Shown here: positions 17,663 to 25,568 of the stretch, piece after piece
Position numbering within the stretch: position 1 is the first letter of the stretch
Layout: each line of letters starts with the position of its first letter
Source: Bradyrhizobium tropiciagri
GTDB lineage: Bacteria; Pseudomonadota; Alphaproteobacteria; Rhizobiales; Xanthobacteraceae
Assembly: GCF_018130505.1 (NCBI RefSeq)
Contig: NZ_JAFCKH010000004.1
Coordinates: forward strand, 186,001 to 250,000
Reading direction: 5' to 3'
DNA: 64,000 nt
Made by a program: the position numbers and the translations under genes
Notes under the pieces: model-generated
Told to the model about the DNA's origin: nothing
Databases searched by the model: none
The model's input: the letters and a program-made list of their open reading frames with translations, nothing else

Positions 17663-17836
17663 TCATCCGAACAGCGCCGCATAGATCACGTAGAGCCAGC
17701 CAAGGATGCCGTGGATGATCGCCCACAGGATCGAGTGGTTCTTGGTGTAGGAGATCGCGATCGCCAGCGCCGAGCCGAAGCCGACGCCATATTTCGCGCC
17801 CTCGACGCGAACCCCATAATACCGGTTGCCGTTCAT
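17663..17836 (-). CDS. 57-residue membrane protein, unknown
   Basis: The sequence (MNGNRYYGVRVEGAKYGVGF, then a membrane span ILWAIIHGILGWLYVIYAAL) suggests a small inner-membrane protein with one or two helices. GAAGG lies before the ATG. It is the first gene of the pdxY-lysE-csaA transcript, ten bases before pdxY. I have no function for it; similar one-span proteins of this type recur in alphaproteobacteria. Confidence 0.72.
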   Translation of the reverse strand: MNGNRYYGVRVEGAKYGVGFGSALAIAISYTKNHSILWAIIHGILGWLYVIYAALFG

Positions 17837-17930
17837 GATGAGCCTTCTTTGCGTGAGGGTAGGCAAGGGTAACCCGCCGGTTGCCGCCAGTTCAACGGCG
17901 GAATGGGGCGGGTGGAGCGTACACTCCAGC

Positions 17931-17958
17931 CGTCGTCCCTGCTTGCGCAGGGACGACC
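17931..17958. repeat. palindromic repeat GTCGTCCCTGC/GCAGGGACGAC
   Basis: A perfect 11-bp inverted repeat has a TTGC loop (17932-17942 with 17947-17957). It looks like a dispersed extragenic palindrome; no T-run follows. Confidence 0.6.
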
Positions 17959-17996
17959 GTGAGCTTGTGGCGCGTCGCTCGCCAAACAACGCGGCG

Positions 17997-18098
17997 TCAT
18001 CACCCGGCTTGACCGGGTGATCCAGTATTCCAGAGGCAGCAGTGCTTGAGCCGATGCGCCGAGGCGTACTGGATCGCCCGGTTGAACCGGGCGATGAC
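17997..18098. repeat. extragenic inverted-repeat element, two 32-nt arms
   Basis: The arms at 17997-18028 and 18067-18098 are reverse complements with only two or three differences (GTCATCACCCGGCTTGACC and its counterpart). Each arm is itself a hairpin (CACCCGG-CTTGA-CCGGGTG; GCCCGG-TTGAA-CCGGGC). This nested palindrome is a common extragenic element type in Bradyrhizobium-like genomes. Confidence 0.75.
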
Positions 18099-18301
18099 AG
18101 CGGTGGGCGCCTACGCTCGATCGCGGTGACGGAGGCGGTGGTGGAGAACGCCGAGGCTAGGGCCTTGTCGGCCGCGAGCGGGTTGCGGCCGACGCGGAAA
18201 TCCGTGACATTGGGCGGCATCGCCGACAACGTGTCGGTGTACGAGATTTTGTGACTCGCTCAACGGGTTGCTGCGCCCGGATATTTCGGAGGACGCGTGC
18301 C

Positions 18302-18577
18302 ATGAACCAGGACACTTTCGAAGCCGAGCTGAAATCGGCGGGGTATACCGACATCGAAACCAGGTCGCTCGATCCGCGCCCCGCCAACACCGGCCATATC
18401 CACGATTTCGACATCCGCGGACTGGTGCTCGACGGCACCTTCATCGTGATCCGGGACGGCAACTCGGTGGCGCATCGGCGCGGCGACGTCTTCGCGGTGC
18501 CGGCCGGCAACAGCCATCAGGAAGAGATCGGCCCGGATGGCGCGCGCATCATCGTCGGCCGCAAGTATCCGGCCTGA
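18302..18577 (+). CDS. small cupin-domain protein
   Basis: This 91-residue protein has a single cupin barrel: GHIHDFDIRGLVLDG, then GDVFAVPAGNSHQEEIGPDG, whose histidines and glutamate are typical metal ligands. Such short cupins bind small molecules or protect metals; the role is not predictable. The gene ends 11 bases before the FMN-binding regulator-like gene, so the two are likely co-transcribed. Confidence 0.85.
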   Translation: MNQDTFEAELKSAGYTDIETRSLDPRPANTGHIHDFDIRGLVLDGTFIVIRDGNSVAHRRGDVFAVPAGNSHQEEIGPDGARIIVGRKYPA

Positions 18578-18588
18578 CACGCCGCGCG

Positions 18589-19233
18589 ATGCACATCCTG
18601 CGTCCGCAGTTTCGCATCGAACAGGAGCGCGCGCTTGCCTTCGCGGCCGCGCGCGGCTTCGGTGTCATCGTCGCGGCCGATGACCGCGGTCCGCGGGCTT
18701 CGCACGTGCCGTTCGTGATCGAGCGGCGCGACGACCGTGTGATCGTGCAGATCCATCTCACCGCGAAGAATCCGCTGGTCGAGCTCGCCGACGGCAAGCG
18801 GCGTTTTCTGCTGATCGTTTCCGGCGACGACGCTTACGTCTCGAATGACTGGTACGCCTCACCGGACAACGTCTCGACCTGGCTCTACGAAGCGGTGCAT
18901 CTGTCCGGCGTCGCGCAGTTGCGCGAGACCGGCGACAACCGCGGTCACGGCGACGCGCTGCTCGCGGTCTCCGAGGCGCGGTTGCCGAAACAGCCCTGGG
19001 ACCTGGCGCAGATGGAGCCCGGCAAGCGCGAGATGATGCTGGCGGCGATCCGGGTGATCGATCTTACCGTCGATGAGATCGAAGGCCAATCGAAGCTCAA
19101 CCAGCACAAGAGCGATGCGGACCATGTCGCGGTCGCAACCCGCCTCGCGCGCGCGGAGGAGACGGCAAGCCGCCGGCTCGCGGACAAGATGCGCGCGCTG
19201 CGGCCGGGGCTGGATTACGACGAAAGCGCGTAG
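18589..19233 (+). CDS. FMN-binding negative transcriptional regulator (PaiB family)
   Basis: This 214-residue protein has the PaiB-like split-barrel pattern: FAAARGFGVIVAADDRGPRASHVPFVI near the start, HLTAKNPLVELADGKRRFLLI, DAYVSNDWYASPDNVSTWLYEAV with the Tyr/Trp-rich core, and GQSKLNQHKSDADH near the end, which is highly typical. In bacilli PaiB represses sporulation genes; here it is better read as an FMN-binding protein of unknown role. It probably forms an operon with the cupin gene. Confidence 0.88.
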   Translation: MHILRPQFRIEQERALAFAAARGFGVIVAADDRGPRASHVPFVIERRDDRVIVQIHLTAKNPLVELADGKRRFLLIVSGDDAYVSNDWYASPDNVSTWLYEAVHLSGVAQLRETGDNRGHGDALLAVSEARLPKQPWDLAQMEPGKREMMLAAIRVIDLTVDEIEGQSKLNQHKSDADHVAVATRLARAEETASRRLADKMRALRPGLDYDESA

Positions 19234-19236
19234 CGT

Positions 19237-19320
19237 CGTAGCCCGGATGAAGCGAAGCGCAATCCGGGGGGCACCGCGGAAAGACTTTCCCGGATTTCGC
19301 TTCGCTGCATCCGGGCTACG
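19237..19320. repeat. palindromic repeat, GTAGCCCGGATG family
   Basis: CGTAGCCCGGATG-AAGCGAAGCG is mirrored by CGCTTCGCTGCATCCGGGCTACG at the other end. It starts four bases after the PaiB-like stop and could act as its transcript terminator or stabiliser. Confidence 0.75.
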
Positions 19321-19338
19321 AAGTTGCGAAGCAAACGT

Positions 19339-19418
19339 CTTGTTAAGAATCGGTCTTGGCTGATTTTCGCGATTCCGATTCGTTCTTTGCGAACAAAGTG
19401 GAGTCAGACATAGAACAA
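19339..19418. repeat. 80-nt direct repeat, copy 1
   Basis: It starts CTTGTTAAGAATCG, contains CCGATTCGTTCTTTGCGAAC, and ends GAACAA. A copy in the same orientation is at 19968-20046. Most bases match, with scattered substitutions. Each copy follows a palindromic repeat, suggesting one composite element. Confidence 0.75.
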
Positions 19419-19565
19419 GTTGGCAGTGCTGCCTGATTTCCGATTGCTCACCGCCCATCACAAACCCGTTTGCTGGCGAAATAAAGCGCCGCGGGATCCG
19501 TCATTACCTGTGACGAAGCAAATTCGGCACCGGCGGTCCGGCGCTGATGCAAACGGAGAACTTCG

Positions 19566-19808
19566 ATGACACCAGTCAAATGCCTGTCGGCGAGTTTGAT
19601 CGCAATCGCCATGGTCACGACATCGGCCATGGCTCACAGCGTGCCCGAACGCTACGAACAGTCGCGAGTTGGCGCAGCCATCGCTCTGCCCGGGCCGTGG
19701 CTCGAGAGCCACGCGCGGATGCCGTCGTCGCCCGTCGTCAATTTCAGCGCGTCGCGCATCGTGCCTGGCGGCGTCTGCGATCACGGTGACGATCCGATGA
19801 TTTGCTGA
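19566..19808 (+). CDS. small secreted protein, unknown
   Basis: This 80-residue protein has a signal peptide (MTPVKCLSASLIAIAMVTTS, cut after AMA). The mature part has a Pro-rich region and a Cys pair at the end (GGVCDHGDDPMIC). I recognise no family. It sits between the two copies of the composite repeat, and CGGAGAA precedes the ATG. Confidence 0.6.
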   Translation: MTPVKCLSASLIAIAMVTTSAMAHSVPERYEQSRVGAAIALPGPWLESHARMPSSPVVNFSASRIVPGGVCDHGDDPMIC

Positions 19809-19818
19809 GTCAACGCTC

Positions 19819-19905
19819 GTAGGGTGGGCAAAGGAGCGCAGCGACGTGCCCACCATTCACGGCGTGCTCTTGATGGTGGGCACGCTGGCGCTTTGCCCAC
19901 CCTAC
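19819..19905. repeat. palindromic repeat, GTAGGGTGGGC family
   Basis: GTAGGGTGGGCAAAG at one end matches CTTTGCCCACCCTAC at the other, with an inner GTGCCCACCATT / GATGGTGGGCAC pair. It is an extragenic palindrome of a class widespread in rhizobia. Confidence 0.75.
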
Positions 19906-19967
19906 AAAGCAGCATGCATCGCGCCGATGCATTAACCATGGCGCACGATGCGCGCGGATCGAACTTG

Positions 19968-20046
19968 TTGTTAAGAATCGCTGCGCGCTGATTTGCGCGA
20001 CTCCGATTCGTTCTTTGCGAACAAAATGGAGTCGGATGGGGAACAA
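19968..20046. repeat. 80-nt direct repeat, copy 2
   Basis: It starts TTGTTAAGAATCG, contains CTCCGATTCGTTCTTTGCG and AACAAAATGGAGTCGGA, and ends GAACAA. It matches 19339-19418 in the same orientation. It again lies just after a palindromic element. Confidence 0.75.
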
Positions 20047-20128
20047 AGCTGCGGCGCGATTGTGCCCGGAACGTCGTCAAATTGCCGCGAGCGCTCAAAT
20101 TTCGAGCGTGTTCCAGATCGACATCGCC

Positions 20129-20153
20129 GGAACTCATAGTCTCGCCGCTCGTT
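20129..20153 (+). promoter_or_regulatory. EcfG-type (general stress response) promoter
   Basis: GGAAC (20129-20133), a 16-base spacer, then CGTT (20150-20153). This is the consensus read by the alphaproteobacterial stress sigma factor EcfG. It predicts a start near 20160, about 36 bases before the PepSY-protein ATG. Confidence 0.7.
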
Positions 20154-20195
20154 CTATGCCGCGTGATAGCTCAATCGATCCGAGAGGAGTGACCG

Positions 20196-20456
20196 ATGCG
20201 AAAATTCATCCTTCCCGCTGTCGCGGCGCTGGCGATCGGCGTTGCGACGCCCGCCATGGCCTTTGATTCCGGTGACCAGATGTCGATGGAGACGGCGCTC
20301 GGCGTTGCCAGCAGTCTCGGCATCGTGACCGTGTCCAACACCCAGTTCCTCGGCGATGAGTGGGAGGTCGAGGGCCGCGATCGTGCCGGCCGCTGGATGC
20401 AGGTCCATGTCGACTCGCGAACCGGCGAAGTGCGCAACGTGGATCGCGGTTGGTAG
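20196..20456 (+). CDS. small PepSY-domain secreted protein
   Basis: This 86-residue protein has a signal peptide (MRKFILPAVAALAIGVATPA, cut after AMA). The mature part reads ETALGVASSLGIVTVSNTQF, DEWEVEGRDRAGRWMQVHVD and TGEVRNVDRGW, the PepSY fold pattern of small periplasmic proteins. Its role may be inhibition of proteases or metal/ligand binding; this is not known. GAGAGGAG precedes the ATG. The upstream EcfG-type promoter suggests stress induction. Confidence 0.82.
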   Translation: MRKFILPAVAALAIGVATPAMAFDSGDQMSMETALGVASSLGIVTVSNTQFLGDEWEVEGRDRAGRWMQVHVDSRTGEVRNVDRGW

Positions 20457-20493
20457 CCGCAAGCCCGAGGCCATCACCGGTTCTTGAAGCTGT

Positions 20494-20559
20494 GTAGCCC
20501 GTATGGGCGGAGCGATATGCGGGCTGGTCCCGGAGGTCGCTTCGCTCATTCGGGCTACG
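20494..20559. repeat. palindromic repeat, GTAGCCCG family (short variant)
   Basis: GTAGCCCGTATG...GGAGCG pairs with CGCTTCGCTCATTCGGGCTAC. It lies between the PepSY gene and the PpgK-like gene. Confidence 0.7.
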
Positions 20560-20600
20560 ACTTTATGTGCTATGCTGGCGCGGCAGGGCACGTATCATTC

Positions 20601-21335
20601 ATGGCAAAGAAGACCACCAGGAAAAGCAACAAAGGGGCAGCACGGCGGATCGTTCTCGCGATCGACATCGGCGGCACCCATGTCAAGGTCATGACCGACC
20701 GGGAGCGCATCAAGCGCGAGTTCGAGTCCGGCCCGCATCTGTCGGCGCGCGCAATGGTGCGCAAGGTCAAGGCGTTGACCAGCGACTGGTCCTATGACGT
20801 GATCTCGATCGGCTATCCGGGGCCGGTGGTTCACAACCGGCCGCTACTCGAGCCGTACAATCTCGGCCATGGCTGGGCCGGCTTCGATTTTCGCAAGGCG
20901 TTCGGCCACCCGACCAAGGTGGTGAACGATGCGCTGATGCAGGCGCTCGGCAGCTATGAGGGCGGCCGCATGCTGTTCCTCGGCCTCGGCACCGGCCTCG
21001 GCTCGGCGATGATCGTGGATGATCTCGCCGAACCGATGGAACTCGGCCATCTGCCTTACCGCAAGGGCAAGACCTTCGAGGATTACGTCGGCGCTGCCGG
21101 GCTGGCGCGCCGCGGCAAGAAGAAGTGGCGCAAGTCGGTCGACGACGTGATCGCGCGCCTGTTCACCGCGCTCGAGCCCGACTACATCGTGCTCGGTGGC
21201 GGTAACGCCGGACAGGTGCGCAACCCGCCGCGCAAGGTGCGGTTGGGCGACAATGCCAACGCGTTCGAAGGCGGATTTCGCATGTGGCGGAAGCGGGCGG
21301 TCAAGCGGACCCCACTGCGGCGGTCGCACGCGTGA
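20601..21335 (+). CDS. ROK-type sugar kinase (polyphosphate glucokinase-like)
   Basis: This 244-residue protein of the ASKHA fold has the phosphate-1 motif VLAIDIGGTHVKV near residue 18, SIGYPGPV, the sugar-site segment VVNDALMQALGSYE, phosphate-2 FLGLGTGLGSAMI and adenosine motif IVLGGGNA. Spacing resembles the PpgK group, which can use polyphosphate or ATP to phosphorylate glucose. The usual ROK zinc cluster is absent. The ATG at 20601 was chosen for its MAKKTTRK family-like start; upstream is a repeat. Confidence 0.82.
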   Translation: MAKKTTRKSNKGAARRIVLAIDIGGTHVKVMTDRERIKREFESGPHLSARAMVRKVKALTSDWSYDVISIGYPGPVVHNRPLLEPYNLGHGWAGFDFRKAFGHPTKVVNDALMQALGSYEGGRMLFLGLGTGLGSAMIVDDLAEPMELGHLPYRKGKTFEDYVGAAGLARRGKKKWRKSVDDVIARLFTALEPDYIVLGGGNAGQVRNPPRKVRLGDNANAFEGGFRMWRKRAVKRTPLRRSHA

Positions 21336-21489
21336 GCCGACGAGGCCGCCGCAAGGCTTATTCACAAGGATGCGTCAGCGCTGCGTCGCCGGCGCTTTGG
21401 TGAATTTCACAAAGCTGGATTACGCTGCACGACGAAGATTCGGATAAGTGCCGCCAATTCCGCGTTCCCTCGCGACAAGGAGACAGGCC

Positions 21490-22773
21490 GTGGCAAAACC
21501 GTTTCCGTCCAAGACCCACATCGGCAATCACACGCTGCATCCCGAAACGTTGATGCTGAACTACGGCTATGACCCGCAGCTGTCGGAGGGTGCGGTCAAG
21601 CCGCCGGTGTTCCTGACCTCGACCTTCGTGTTCAGGACCGCCGAGGACGGCAAGGACTTCTTCGATTTCGTCGCCGGCCGCCGTGAGCCGCCGGAAGGGA
21701 TGGGGGCGGGGCTGGTCTATTCGCGCTTCAACCATCCGAACAGCGAGATCGTCGAGGATCGGCTGGCGATCTATGAGCGCACCGAGAGCTGCGCGCTGTT
21801 CTCCTCGGGGATGGCGGCGATCTCGACCACCGTGCTGGCGTTCGCGCGGCCCGGCGATGTGATCCTGCATTCGCAGCCGCTCTATGGCGGCACCGAGACG
21901 CTGTTCACGAAGACGCTGGCGGGCCTTTCGATCGGCGCGGTGGGCTTTGCCGACGGCGTCGACGAAGGCGTGGTTCGCGCCGCTGCGGAGGAGGCGATGA
22001 AGAGGGGCCGCGTGTCGATGATCTTCATCGAGACGCCGGCCAATCCGACCAACGGCCTGGTCGATGTCGCGCTGGTGCGGCGCGTGGCAGATGCGATCGG
22101 CAAGGCGCAGGGCCATACGCCGGTCATCGCCTGCGACAACACGCTGCTCGGGCCGGTGTTTCAGCGGCCGATCGAGCATGGCGCCGATCTGTCGCTGTAC
22201 TCGCTGACGAAATATGTAGGCGGCCATTCCGACCTGATCGCCGGCGCGGCGCTCGGCGCCAAGGCGCTGATGAAGGACGTCAAGGCGCTGCGTGGTGCGA
22301 TCGGCACCCAGCTCGATCCGCATTCCTGCTGGATGATCAGCCGCTCGCTGGAGACGCTCAGCCTGCGCATGGAAAAGGCCGACCGCAACGCGCAACTCGT
22401 CGCCGATTATCTGCGCGATCATCCCAAGGTCGCGAAGGTGCATTATCTCGGCCATCTCGACGCGGCATCGCCGGCGGGCCGCGCCTTCGCCGCGCAATGC
22501 AGCGGCGCAGGCTCGACCTTCTCCTTCGATATCGCCGGCGGGCAGGCGGAAGCGGAAACCTTCCTCAACAGCCTGCAGATCTTCAAGCTCGCGGTGAGTC
22601 TCGGCGGCACCGAGTCGCTGGCGAGCCTGCCGGCGACGATGACGCATTCCGGCGTGCCGGCGGAGATCAGGAAGCGGATCGGCGTGCTGGATACGACGAT
22701 CCGGCTGTCGATCGGGATCGAGCATCCATCCGATCTGGTTGCCGATCTCGCGCAGGCGCTGAGCAAGGTGTGA
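21490..22773 (+). CDS. cystathionine gamma-synthase family PLP enzyme
   Basis: This 427-residue Cys/Met-metabolism PLP enzyme has [18 protein letters not shown] (substrate/PLP phosphate loop), [43 protein letters not shown], and the PLP lysine in [13 protein letters not shown]. It likely performs a gamma-replacement or gamma-elimination on a homoserine or cysteine derivative; the exact reaction is not decidable by eye. GTG at 21490 is used because AAGGAGA lies before it, rather than the upstream GTG at 21448. Confidence 0.88.
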   Translation: MAKPFPSKTHIGNHTLHPETLMLNYGYDPQLSEGAVKPPVFLTSTFVFRTAEDGKDFFDFVAGRREPPEGMGAGLVYSRFNHPNSEIVEDRLAIYERTESCALFSSGMAAISTTVLAFARPGDVILHSQPLYGGTETLFTKTLAGLSIGAVGFADGVDEGVVRAAAEEAMKRGRVSMIFIETPANPTNGLVDVALVRRVADAIGKAQGHTPVIACDNTLLGPVFQRPIEHGADLSLYSLTKYVGGHSDLIAGAALGAKALMKDVKALRGAIGTQLDPHSCWMISRSLETLSLRMEKADRNAQLVADYLRDHPKVAKVHYLGHLDAASPAGRAFAAQCSGAGSTFSFDIAGGQAEAETFLNSLQIFKLAVSLGGTESLASLPATMTHSGVPAEIRKRIGVLDTTIRLSIGIEHPSDLVADLAQALSKV

Positions 22774-22792
22774 ACAGGACAGGAATGTGAAA

Positions 22793-23317
22793 ATGAGCAA
22801 TGCGCGCATCTCGGCATCGTGCCGCTGCGGCAAGGTCGAGCTCGAAGTTACCGGGCCGCCGATCCTGCGCGGCATCTGCTATTGCACGAGCTGCCAGGAG
22901 GCCGGCCGCCGGCATCAGGCGATGCCGGGTGCCGATGCCGTGCTGGCCGGGGATGGCGGCACGGACTACGTGCTCTATCGCAAGGATCGCGTGCGCTGTG
23001 TCAGAGGCGGGGAGCTGCTCGAGGAGCGGCGGCTGAAGCCGGAGACGCCGACGCGGCGCATGGTCGCGCGCTGCTGCAACACGGCGATGTTCCTCGACTT
23101 CACCAAGGGGCACTGGCTCACGCTCTATCGCGGCCGGCTGCCGGAGGACATGCCGCCGGCCAGCATGCGGATGATGACGGCGGAACGGCCCGAGGGCGTG
23201 ATCCTGCCCGACGACACGACCAACTATCCCGGCCACTCCGGGAAATTCATGCTGAAGCTGCTCGGGGCGTGGGTGGCGATGGGGTTCAGGCGTCCGGCTG
23301 TTGAGGGCGTGCCGTAG
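22793..23317 (+). CDS. GFA-family protein
   Basis: This 174-residue protein has the zinc-ligand cysteines of the glutathione-dependent formaldehyde-activating enzyme (Gfa/CENP-V) family: ISASCRCGKVELEV, then GICYCTSCQEAGRRH, with VARCCNTAMFLDF later. Many members are not true Gfa enzymes, so the reaction is open. The ATG at 22793 has AGGA at ideal spacing; GTG at 22787 is too close. The gene is 19 bases past the PLP-enzyme gene, so likely in its operon. Confidence 0.85.
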   Translation: MSNARISASCRCGKVELEVTGPPILRGICYCTSCQEAGRRHQAMPGADAVLAGDGGTDYVLYRKDRVRCVRGGELLEERRLKPETPTRRMVARCCNTAMFLDFTKGHWLTLYRGRLPEDMPPASMRMMTAERPEGVILPDDTTNYPGHSGKFMLKLLGAWVAMGFRRPAVEGVP

Positions 23318-23339
23318 CCGAGCTTGCTGCGGTCACTGC

Positions 23340-23423
23340 GTAGGATGGGTAGAGCGAAGCGAAACCCATCGTCTTGACGCCCGGGGATGGATGATGGGTT
23401 TCGCTTCGCTCTACCCATCCTAC
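23340..23423. repeat. palindromic repeat, GTAGGATGGGTAGAGCG family
   Basis: GTAGGATGGGTAGAGCGAAG is mirrored by CTTCGCTCTACCCATCCTAC, with GAAACCCATC and GATGGGTTTC inside. It lies between convergent genes. Confidence 0.75.
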
Positions 23424-23432
23424 AGCCGCGCG

Positions 23433-24422
23433 TCAGGCGCTGATCCCGCCAGCCTTTGCAATCAGCTCGAACGAGCGCAGCCGCTTTTGGTGCTCGTAGA
23501 CGTCGGACACGATCATCAGCTCGTCGGCGCCGGTCTCGGCGACCAGCGCATCGATGCCGGCGCGCACCGTTTCGGGCGAGCCGATGATGGAGCGGGCGAG
23601 CATCCGCATCGCCTGCATCTTCTCCGACGGCGACCAGTAGGTCTCGATGTCGTCGATCGGCGGCTGACTCAGCCCGCGCGCGCCGCGGAAGATGTTGGTG
23701 AACGACATCTGCTGCGTGGTCGCGAGGCGCCGGGCTTCCGCGTCGGTCTCGGCGGCGATGATGTTGACGCCGACCATCGTGTAGGGGCGGTCGAGCTGCT
23801 CGGACGGCTTGAAACGCGCGCGGTAGATATCGAGCGCCTGCAGCAGCAGCTCCGGCGCGAAATGCGAGGCGAAGGCGTAGGGCAGGCCGAGCTCGCCGGC
23901 CAGCATCGCGCCGAAATTGCTCGAGCCGAGGATCCACAGCGGCACGTCGGTGCCGGCTGCCGGCACCGCCTGGATGCGCTGGTTGGGCCCGGCCGCCGCC
24001 AGGAAGGCCTGCACCTCGAGCACGTCCTGCGGAAAATTCTCGGCGGACTCCGGCGTACGGCGCAGCGCGCGCAGCGTCAGTTGGTCCGTTCCCGGCGCGC
24101 GGCCGAGCCCGAGGTCGATACGGTCCGGAAACAGCCGCGCCAGCGTGCCGAACTGCTCGGCAATGACGTAAGGCGCGTGGTTCGGCAGCATGATGCCGCC
24201 GGCACCGACCCGGATCGTCTTCGTTCCCGCCGCGATATGACCGATCACCACCGCCGTCGCCGCGCTCGCGATGCCCGCCATGTTGTGATGCTCCGCCACC
24301 CAGATGCGGCGATAGCCGAGCGCCTCGGCATGCACGGCGACATCGCGCGCGTTGTTCAGCGCGCCGCTTGCGTCGGTATCCTGGGTGACGCGGACGAGAT
24401 CGAGGATCGAGAGTGCGGGCAC
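23433..24422 (-). CDS. LLM-class flavin-dependent oxidoreductase (MsnO8-like)
   Basis: This 329-residue luciferase-like TIM barrel has RRIWVAEHHNMAGIASA, IRVGAGGIMLPNHAPYVIAE and RIDLGLGRAPGTDQLTLRAL, the block typical of the MsnO8 subgroup of bacterial luciferase homologues. TTQQMSFTNIFRGARGLSQP follows in the C-terminal half. It likely oxidises an unknown substrate with reduced flavin. A GTG start at 24422 with GGAG five bases before it matches the family N-terminus (PALSILDLV). It is downstream of, and parallel to, the B12-binding protein gene. Confidence 0.88.
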   Translation of the reverse strand: MPALSILDLVRVTQDTDASGALNNARDVAVHAEALGYRRIWVAEHHNMAGIASAATAVVIGHIAAGTKTIRVGAGGIMLPNHAPYVIAEQFGTLARLFPDRIDLGLGRAPGTDQLTLRALRRTPESAENFPQDVLEVQAFLAAAGPNQRIQAVPAAGTDVPLWILGSSNFGAMLAGELGLPYAFASHFAPELLLQALDIYRARFKPSEQLDRPYTMVGVNIIAAETDAEARRLATTQQMSFTNIFRGARGLSQPPIDDIETYWSPSEKMQAMRMLARSIIGSPETVRAGIDALVAETGADELMIVSDVYEHQKRLRSFELIAKAGGISA

Positions 24423-24569
24423 GGCGGCTCCGGGGAGGGAAGAGGTGTGAAGGACGCGGCCGGGTGATTGGCTTGATCCAGGCTGGAGCGAAATGGCGGA
24501 CCAGCCACCTCGCCGGTCCCATATGGATATTGCTTCCAAGCTGGTCAATCCAAGCCGTGTTCGGACCGG

Positions 24570-25346
24570 CTATGCGATTTGCAGCACGGTGATATCCGAC
24601 AGCAGTTCGGCCCCCGGGATCGACTCGATCAGCCCGGCCTTCACCGGATAGCCGCCGACGACGATCTTCGGCCGCACATCCTGCGGCAGCGCCTGCGCCG
24701 CACCGCAAATCTCGACCACGCGATCGCGCTGTTCGATGACGGCCATCGAGATCAGGAGATAGTCCGGCCGTTCGGCGGCAATGCTGTGCAGCAGCCTCGC
24801 GTGGTCCAGATCGCCGTCAACGATCCGCACCCGCGCTCCGCGGCCTTTCAGCCAGAGCGCCAGGATGCGCACCGCAAGGCGGTGCCGGTTGCCGGGGGCG
24901 TTCATCAGGAACAGCAGTGTCGTGCCGGGCCGGGAGGAGGGCGCGGCGGCTGCCCCAATCCTGGACTCGACCAACCGGACCACCCGCTCCGAGAAAGCCG
25001 TGAAGCGATGCTCGGCTTCGACGCTCAGGGCGCCGCGCTTCCACTCCTCTCCGATTTCATAGAGCATCGGAGAGAGCATGCCGATCAGGATGTCGACCGG
25101 CCTGCAATTCGCGGCGATGGCCCGCTCGACAATCCGGGCGGCGGTGTTGAAGTCTTCGTGCCGGCCGGCGTCGAACAGACGATGGAAGACGCCGCTCAGG
25201 AACAGGGACCGCTCGATCTCATGATTCGCGAACGGATCCTTGAGGGAGGCATCACACGAGGTGCACAGGCCATGCGAGATGCTGAAATCGTCGTAGGGCG
25301 CGATCTCCTGCATGAACTGCTGACAATAGGAGCACCATTTCAGCAT
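24570..25346 (-). CDS. cobalamin-binding protein with N-terminal CxxC/CxxC motif
   Basis: This 258-residue protein has three parts. Residues 5-31 hold CSYCQQF and SHGLCTSC (Cys5, Cys8, Cys28, Cys31), a probable zinc site. A helical B12 cap spans about 45-130 and carries W102-x9-E112-H113, the signature seen in CarH-type photoreceptors. A Rossmann-like B12 domain spans 140-258, in which DxHxxG is changed to NRHRLA but keeps His155, and GGYPV is present. No DNA-binding helix-turn-helix is seen. CarH's upper-ligand His next to the Trp is Lys here. The likely role is cobalamin-dependent sensing, possibly of light. Confidence 0.85.
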   Translation of the reverse strand: MLKWCSYCQQFMQEIAPYDDFSISHGLCTSCDASLKDPFANHEIERSLFLSGVFHRLFDAGRHEDFNTAARIVERAIAANCRPVDILIGMLSPMLYEIGEEWKRGALSVEAEHRFTAFSERVVRLVESRIGAAAAPSSRPGTTLLFLMNAPGNRHRLAVRILALWLKGRGARVRIVDGDLDHARLLHSIAAERPDYLLISMAVIEQRDRVVEICGAAQALPQDVRPKIVVGGYPVKAGLIESIPGAELLSDITVLQIA

Positions 25347-25568
25347 GGGCGTGCCTGCTGTCGCGGCGGTGATGGCTCTCGAGCGGCTTTCCCGCGGGCC
25401 CAGGGGCCCCAGCCGTGCCCATGAGGCTACGCCGATGCCATTGCAATGTCACGGCGGAGTACGCGCACTCAAATTGGCGAAAACAACCCCATGCAAAGTA
25501 GCCGGCGGCGCGCTGACACATGCAGCCGACTTGACACGTCGGGCAACTCAGTGCTACTTTTTTATTAT

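Larger units (their letters stand above)
17837..18301. other. intergenic region with palindromic repeats
   Basis: This 465-bp gap between pdxY-operon and cupin genes is dominated by the two repeat elements listed separately. No additional gene is evident. Confidence 0.6.
19234..19565. other. intergenic region, repeats only
   Basis: This 332-bp region holds a GTAGCCCGG palindrome (19237-19320) and an 80-nt direct-repeat copy (19339-19418). The remaining bases before the next gene show no clear signal. Confidence 0.6.
19809..20195. other. intergenic region with repeats and promoter
   Basis: This 387-bp region contains a GTAGGGTGGGC palindrome, the second direct-repeat copy and an EcfG-type promoter for the PepSY gene, all listed separately. 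No additional gene is seen. Confidence 0.6.

Noticed and set aside
21336-21489. SAM-II riboswitch before the PLP sulfur-metabolism enzyme
   Set aside because: A GGTGAATTTCAC segment recalled it, but the conserved pseudoknot and GCTAAA block are missing.
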